From: Bolinopsis microptera
Lineage: Eukaryota > Ctenophora > Tentaculata > Lobata > Bolinopsidae
DNA length: 60,000 bases
Reading direction: 5' to 3'
Assembly: GCF_026151205.1 (NCBI RefSeq)
Contig: NC_087080.1
Location: 13,217,337-13,277,336 of the forward strand
Part shown: positions 54,814 through 60,000 of the stretch, one piece after another
How positions within the stretch are numbered: the first letter of the stretch is position 1
Layout: the number at the start of each line of letters is the position of its first letter
Program-made: the position numbers and the translations under genes
Notes under the pieces: model-generated
The model's input: the letters and a program-made list of their open reading frames with translations, nothing else
What the model was told of the DNA's origin: nothing
The model's database searches: none

Positions 54814-57360
54814 TGAAAGTATCGGGCATAAGTGCCAACGAAGTAAAACACCCGTTTTCAAACACAACAGCTTACATATGATCAACTAGGAAATCATAAG
54901 AATCACGTGAATTACTGTGACTCGGTGCTCTAAAACTGGTTCATGTGCATTATTTAAGCGATCAAATCCGTGTGTGAAACCATGCACTGGGTTCTTCTGT
55001 AACAAAGGGGACAATACCATGCTTTGAACTAAAATGCGATCACATTTTGCCGTATCTACTCAAATATAATCAATCAACGGTCAACGTCATTATTAAACAA
55101 ATAATTCGAAACATGGGCAAGGGTAAAAGGACAAGTCACGGTTCTTTGATATCGTAGATCTGTATCACCAGTAAGCACGACCGGCTCAATTCTTCACTAT
55201 TATTCTCAGAGATCAAGGATGTTTTTCCTTGACTTTACTAGTGGCTTATCTTGAATGAGAATCTGATGATCCGAAAGAGAATCAAAATGAACCGTAAACT
55301 TTCCCTTAAACCGCACAGTCCGTGTACATATTCTGTGACAACCTTATAAATTAACATAATATCTTAAATTAAAATGTACATACTTTTATATTAAAATGTG
55401 TGGAAATTTCCAGCAAACCCAAAAACCCGAAAATTCTAAAACAGGCGGGCACGTAGTCAGTGGCCCGCTATTGGAGGGGTTATAGTTGATATATTAGGGT
55501 AGTAATACCCCGCCCTGCCTCGACCAGGTAATTGTCACTAAAATAAGTGAACTCTAGAAAGAAGTACTCAATAAACTGCTTTTTTTTGGTCAAGGTCAGG
55601 TCGGAGTATTTCAGACCCTTAAACTGAATAATTTTCTACGTATATAAGCTGTGCTGTGTGTTTTTTCGTTTAACCGTCCACACAAAGCTATAACTTATGA
55701 ACGATAATATGCTGTAACATGTATAACAAGAATTTGGAATCTGTTTTTCTTCTTCACTATAAAATTCAGCCGCGCTGTTCTTTTGTCCAAGAACAATTTT
55801 CCAAATCAAGGTTATCTGGAGAAAATCAGAATCATTTTTCCAGTCCACAAGATTAACTAATATGGGTAATTTTTGTTCGGTTGGGATAACTTTCCAACGC
55901 TCTAAAATTCCAAACTTGAGATATACATATCCATTATTATATTGTCCGCTGTGTTAATCAATACTGCGGACAATACAACAGTCTGCATATCATTGATTTA
56001 AATAAAATACTGCACTATAAAATTACCTCGAAGATAATATTTAATTTACGGCATATTTTTCTATAAAAACGGGTATAAAGGCTCAAAAGTAAAGATCCAA
56101 TTAAACTAACGTGTGTACTTTGGTAGTGGGTATTAATTAATACTCTCGAGAGAGTATTTATTATATAATATATATCACATATCCTGAAAATGGATACGAT
56201 ATTGTAATCAATCTTATCTCGTATATTGTAGCCAAAATTACACACACACTCACACACATACAAACATACACGTCGTGGTGTCCGTTAAGAGTTTATAATC
56301 TTCCTTGTATTGTACGTGGTATATTATCACGTTATATATAACAAACATCGTGTTAAAAAGATACGTATCAAGATATAACTGTCTCTAGCTCTAGATTGTC
56401 CCAAATATATTCGCGTAACAATCGGAATTTCACCACGCAATGTGTTTAAACTATGAGTGGAATGATCAAACAATCAAAAGTTTCAACAATGGACAATATG
56501 CAGGTTTGCCAGTGTCGTTGTACCTGACATTTTACTCGTCAGATATGCGTTTAGATGAAAGAAAAATAATTCTTTCAATCATTGTCTTTTTGTTTTCATA
56601 TTAAAATTTAAATGAAATATCTCTTGGACAAAAATGTGTTTGATCGATCACATTTCACAGAATAATGCTTCTGTGGTGAATTCCAGGCAGATCTTGGTAT
56701 GTGCTTGGAATGTATGAACAGTATAAAAGACACAACAATATTACGATAATAATGTCTCACTAGTATAGAACCCAAATAGAAGTTCTACATCGTTATTTCC
56801 ATAGTCGTCCATTATATATCAATAGAGTGTTCATCATTATCATATATTATTCTGTATCAAAAATCACAGTTCTAAAAGTAAAAAGTGCAAAGCAAAGATT
56901 TTCAACAGTGAACCATATTATTGTCATTGCTCTCCTTTCTTCAAAAGCAGCATCTCGCAAATTTTAAATGTGTGGAAATTGTCGAGTGGCATTATATCCA
57001 ACATTTTATGCCACACAGAAATATTTTTCATGCCCCTTTCCATGAATGTAAGTTCGCATATTTAAATTTATTCAAGATCCACTCTAATCGTTTTAATGTG
57101 TTCAGAAATTTAACTAAGTTTTTAAATTATCTGGATGTGACAAGCAAATAATTAATAATTATTATAGTCTTTGATTTTATGTGTAACAAGAGGGGTAGAA
57201 TTGAAACAAACTTTCAAATTTTCAAGAAATCACTCGAGCAATGTCAGGATGGTTCACTGCAATGTTATCACTACACGGTACAACATCATTAAATTGGTCT
57301 GAAGGGTTGCTTCAAAAGACAACAGTGTTCCACCGGCCATTTCCAAGGTATGACCTCGAG
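54814..57360. other. Intergenic, AT-rich
   Basis: No gene supported. Short palindrome around ACTCTCGAGAGAGT near 56,142 and CA-rich stretch near 56,240-56,270. Confidence 0.35.
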
Positions 57361-57367
57361 GGACCAA

Positions 57368-57590
57368 GCGGAACTAATTAACCGTTTAAAGACTAATTAG
57401 TGGAAATAATTAACCGATTATAGACTAATTAGTGGAACTAATTAACCGATTATAGACTAATTAGTGGAACTAATTAACCATTTAAAGACTAATTAGTGGA
57501 ACTAATTAACCGATTATAGACTAATTAGTGGAACTAATTAACCGATTATAGACTAATTAGTGGAGCTAATTAACAAATTATGAACTAATC
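57368..57590 (+). repeat. ~32-bp minisatellite, ~7 units
   Basis: Unit GGAACTAATTAACCGATTAT-AGACTAATTAGT. Some units carry CCGTTTAAAG in place of CCGATTATAG, in an alternating pattern. ACTAATTAGT inside the unit is palindromic. Confidence 0.95.
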
Positions 57591-57797
57591 AATTAATTAG
57601 ACGGGGACAAAACTCTACAAAACTCTAGTCCGTAAAAAGAACTCGTACTCAATTAAAACCCTGAAACTCATACGTAAACATATTTCCCATCCAGTCACGT
57701 GACGCGAATAGACATGGTCCTGGTGTGATACAACCCCCTCCAGGCCTGGTATGATTTTATCTCAATGGTATCTGACAAATACCTCAATGTACTGCCA

Positions 57798-57989
57798 CTA
57801 AATTGTGAGAATATCCGGCTGTGAGAGTAGTTCTAATAAGTCGACAAAAGGTTCTAACAATTTCTCAACAAAGGAGTTCACGAGATTCGGTGGAAGGCCG
57901 TGAGAAATATAAAAGATGAAGCTTGCTAAACATAACAGCTCCTTAGACCATGACGTTAACCAAAGACTGTCTTTCACACCGAGAACCAT
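57798..57989 (-). CDS. Small hydrophobic protein, 63 aa (uncertain)
   Basis: ATG frame with an amphipathic/hydrophobic middle (SKELLCLASFIFYISHGLPP) and a leucine-rich end (EKLLEPFVDLLELLSQPD). Just upstream on this strand is a CpG-rich block (58,020-58,065, CGCGCGACGG-like) that could be a promoter, and an 18-codon upstream frame starts 26 bases earlier. It may be a micro-protein or the first exon of a longer gene. No family recognised. Confidence 0.28.
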   Translation of the reverse strand: MVLGVKDSLWLTSWSKELLCLASFIFYISHGLPPNLVNSFVEKLLEPFVDLLELLSQPDILTI

Positions 57990-58799
57990 GACTACTAAAC
58001 ATGGTGTCTACAGTTAAAACACGCGACCGTCGCGCGACACGGTCAGTGCGCTGCACGACAATTGCTCGTCTTAACCATTACAGGTGACAACACCACGTAT
58101 TATCCCTAAACCCTTAAGTGAACATGTAATACTGCAGGATGGTATCTGCTCTGGTGCAAAGAAATTCAATGTAACACATAATAATATAATAGAGATACAT
58201 CATATGCATAATTAGCGCTGTGGTCATCATATATAATAGTCTGATCATTTAAAATAAAATGCTTCATGACGCAAAAAGGGGGCCGGGCTGGTGACCCAGC
58301 GATATAACATATCATCAATGTCTGTGTACTTTAAAAACTTACGAAAGATCAAAACGGCACACTAATATTCCAAAAAATACATACTAACAATTCGTTCGAC
58401 ACAGTGGCAAAACATTTCCTTGCAATATACTGTAAAATTATATAATATATGTTACGATATAACTATTTAACCTCATGATATAGGTTCTGTGAATATCTAT
58501 AAAATAATTCATATATCATAGACGATCCATCATTATAATATATCTAGATTGGTGCGAAAGATTAGCTTCTTTTGTTACAACAAACATGCACAAATCACCC
58601 ATGGCACTAATAAAATTGTTAATAAATTATCGATTATATAATAACATTGGGCACAGTGTGGCTCATACCACGGTAGGGGCGAGGTTAAGTCTAGCAAAAA
58701 TGCCAAAAGCTTTCCAGCTGTACTCATATATATCATATATATCATATATGCTGACATCAACGCGTAATAATTTATTTTTATAACCAAAAATTAAACACT
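57990..58799. other. Intergenic stretch
   Basis: CpG-rich at 58,020-58,065, then AT-rich with an ATATATC microrepeat near 58,725-58,752. The overlapping plus and minus frames at 58,575-58,787 are not supported. Confidence 0.35.
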
Positions 58800-58813
58800 G
58801 TTACCATGGCAAC
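58800..58813. promoter_or_regulatory. X-box motif (RFX-type), GTTACCATGGCAAC
   Basis: Fits the RFX X-box consensus GTNRCC-N(0-3)-RGYAAC exactly (GTTACC-AT-GGCAAC). RFX factors drive ciliary genes in animals. A second, near-consensus site lies 215 bp to the right. The target gene is unknown. Confidence 0.4.
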
Positions 58814-59027
58814 CATTTACATCTTCAACAATGCAATTATTTAAAAACCAATCTGAATCATATCGTCTAAACGGAGACCAACACCTAGACAAACTGTCAA
58901 ATCCAAATTAAGAGGCCTTGAAGTCGATCAAATTGAACGATTGGTTAAGTCAATAAAAATGTCAGCATCTTAAAAGAACAAGATTTGTCGGTGTAAGTGC
59001 TCCGTTTCATTCCACAAATTCACCTCC

Positions 59028-59040
59028 GTTGCTTAGCAAC
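59028..59040. promoter_or_regulatory. Near-consensus X-box, GTTGCTTAGCAAC
   Basis: GTTGCT-T-AGCAAC departs from the X-box consensus at one position of the left half. Paired with 58,800-58,813 in a GC-richer patch (59,000-59,100) that could be a promoter. Confidence 0.3.
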
Positions 59041-59228
59041 CACGTTGCAATGTGTGCTATTCGGAACGGACACGGAGGCGATACCCTCGAACTCCATCCA
59101 CGCATTATAATTCATCATTGATGATATCATCCTTTGGTTACCCCAAGTAGGGCTAAATCCTTTAAAATTTCACAGCAATTCTCATTTCGGGCTCAATGTG
59201 CTGTAACAAATCTTCTTTCAAAACAGAG

Positions 59229-59288
59229 CCGCCGACTAATATACCGCCGACTATTATACCGCCGACTAATATACCGCCGACTATTATA
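59229..59288 (+). repeat. 15-bp tandem repeat CCGCCGACTAATATA
   Basis: Four units alternating ACTAATATA and ACTATTATA. The RRLIYRRLLY repeats in the plus frame 59,134-59,499 come from it; I do not regard that frame as a gene. Confidence 0.9.
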
Positions 59289-59490
59289 TGGGAACAAATT
59301 GTATTTGTTGCTCAATCTTAATATCCGTTTTTCGTCTTGGCAAATGTATTTATATTTCTCTTCAATTCTTCGTCTACTCTTCTCAGTAAAAATAACGTAC
59401 CCGATATTATACGGGGTTCAGATATATGTACTACTACAACTCAACGGTTCTCTCCTCATTCCCTTATCACTTAAAGAATTAGAGTCAGCT

Positions 59491-59655
59491 CTAAGATAGT
59501 AGCTCTAAGATAGAGTCTACAGATAACAATCTCTCTCTTCTCTCGTTACGATAAGATAACGTTCTCGCACAAGGACCCTCTACAGTCCTTTGTTGTTCAG
59601 CTTTATTTTCTTGCAGGCATGCTCCGAGATCTTGTCGCATTCTAGCGGCCAGTTG
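59491..59655 (-). CDS. Terminal coding exon of a gene extending past the right edge
   Basis: Minus-strand exon with a textbook acceptor (TTTTTCAG before 59,655) and 54 codons to TAG at 59,491: QLAARMRQDLGACLQENKAE, then QQRTVEGPCARTLSYRN and ERRERLLSVDSILELLS. Charged, helix-prone, Gln/Glu/Arg rich, ending in a leucine-rich segment. It lacks a Met near its start, so it is only visible as a spliced exon. The gene was not recognised; upstream exons lie beyond 60,000. Confidence 0.5.
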   Translation of the reverse strand, partial: QLAARMRQDLGACLQENKAEQQRTVEGPCARTLSYRNERRERLLSVDSILELLS

Positions 59656-60000
59656 CTGAAAAACATATCATGTATCAGTCACTCTGTATCACTGTGACTG
59701 CTTATTCTTAGGAAATTGAAGATTTATTACACTGCATCACACACACACACACTGTGTTAGATGACATCATTGTTGTCTAGTTAGAGACTGTACGTGTGAG
59801 GTACACCCGGGGAGAATTGAAAATGCTGACACTTGTTGATGTTCCCACGTTATTTGGGGCGAAATGCCAATTTCCATAATTATCCCCACCGTGTGTTATA
59901 ATATATTAACACTATTGACCGTTTGTATTAATATGTAAATATGATGTATAACTATTGAATATGCTCTATCTCATTATCAGAGATAGATAGAGAGCTCTAA
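59656..60000. other. Presumed intron of the right-edge gene
   Basis: CA run near 59,740-59,753. No further exon found before the window end. Confidence 0.35.

Noticed and set aside
56921-57151. 76-aa plus-strand frame
   Set aside because: No domain, no splice or promoter signal, AT-rich composition.
59134-59499. 121-aa plus-strand frame with RRLIYRRLLY repeats
   Set aside because: Driven by a 15-bp tandem repeat, and antisense to a better supported terminal exon.

Overview
This window reads as intron-rich, AT-rich animal nuclear DNA. Spliced genes have GT..AG introns of a few hundred bases. There are pol III tRNA genes, several families of non-LTR retrotransposons, MITE-like elements and a satellite. 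The repeat families and the divergent glycogen-debranching enzyme suggest a non-vertebrate metazoan, possibly a cnidarian or ctenophore. The sequence alone does not settle the lineage. No prokaryotic operon, CRISPR array or phage feature was seen. Exon models were built by eye from splice sites, phase and recalled protein families; no search was run.

Layout. 1-19 kb: a direct duplication of about 7.3 kb (1-7,276 and 11,684-18,957). Both copies carry the same two broken reverse-transcriptase remnants and the same hairpin. They differ by many single-base indels, as expected of poorly polished long reads. A hAT-like non-autonomous element (9.4-11.5 kb) and simple repeats lie between them.

20-36 kb: the minus strand carries a glycogen debranching enzyme (AGL) gene. 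Twelve exons at 31,150-36,109 give a continuous N-terminal 543 residues through the transferase nucleophile motif. Three more exons at 20,737-21,381 match the junction of the central and C-terminal domains. The roughly 300 codons between them were not found. That interval holds a single-exon rhodopsin-like GPCR (22.2-23.2 kb), low-quality sequence (26.1-27.5 kb) and a 44-bp satellite (27.9-30.8 kb). The last third of AGL is also absent. A small secreted-protein gene sits at 20.0-20.4 kb on the same strand.

37-50 kb: two tRNA genes (Asn, Asp), then a nest of transposons. A complete 7,456-bp retrotransposon (40,225-47,680; ORF1 948 aa, ORF2 1,127 aa, 9-bp target duplication, TAA tail) is inserted in the reverse-transcriptase remnant of an older CR1-like element. 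The ORF1 of that older element (47.9-49.0 kb, minus) is itself split by a 329-bp MITE with an 8-bp target duplication. Next to it is a 578-bp fold-back element with a telomere-like CCCTGA core and a 9-bp target duplication.

50-60 kb: mostly non-coding, with a possible mariner transposase scrap, a 32-bp minisatellite, weak small ORFs, two X-box-like (RFX) motifs, and the last coding exon of a minus-strand gene that runs off the right edge (59,491-59,655).
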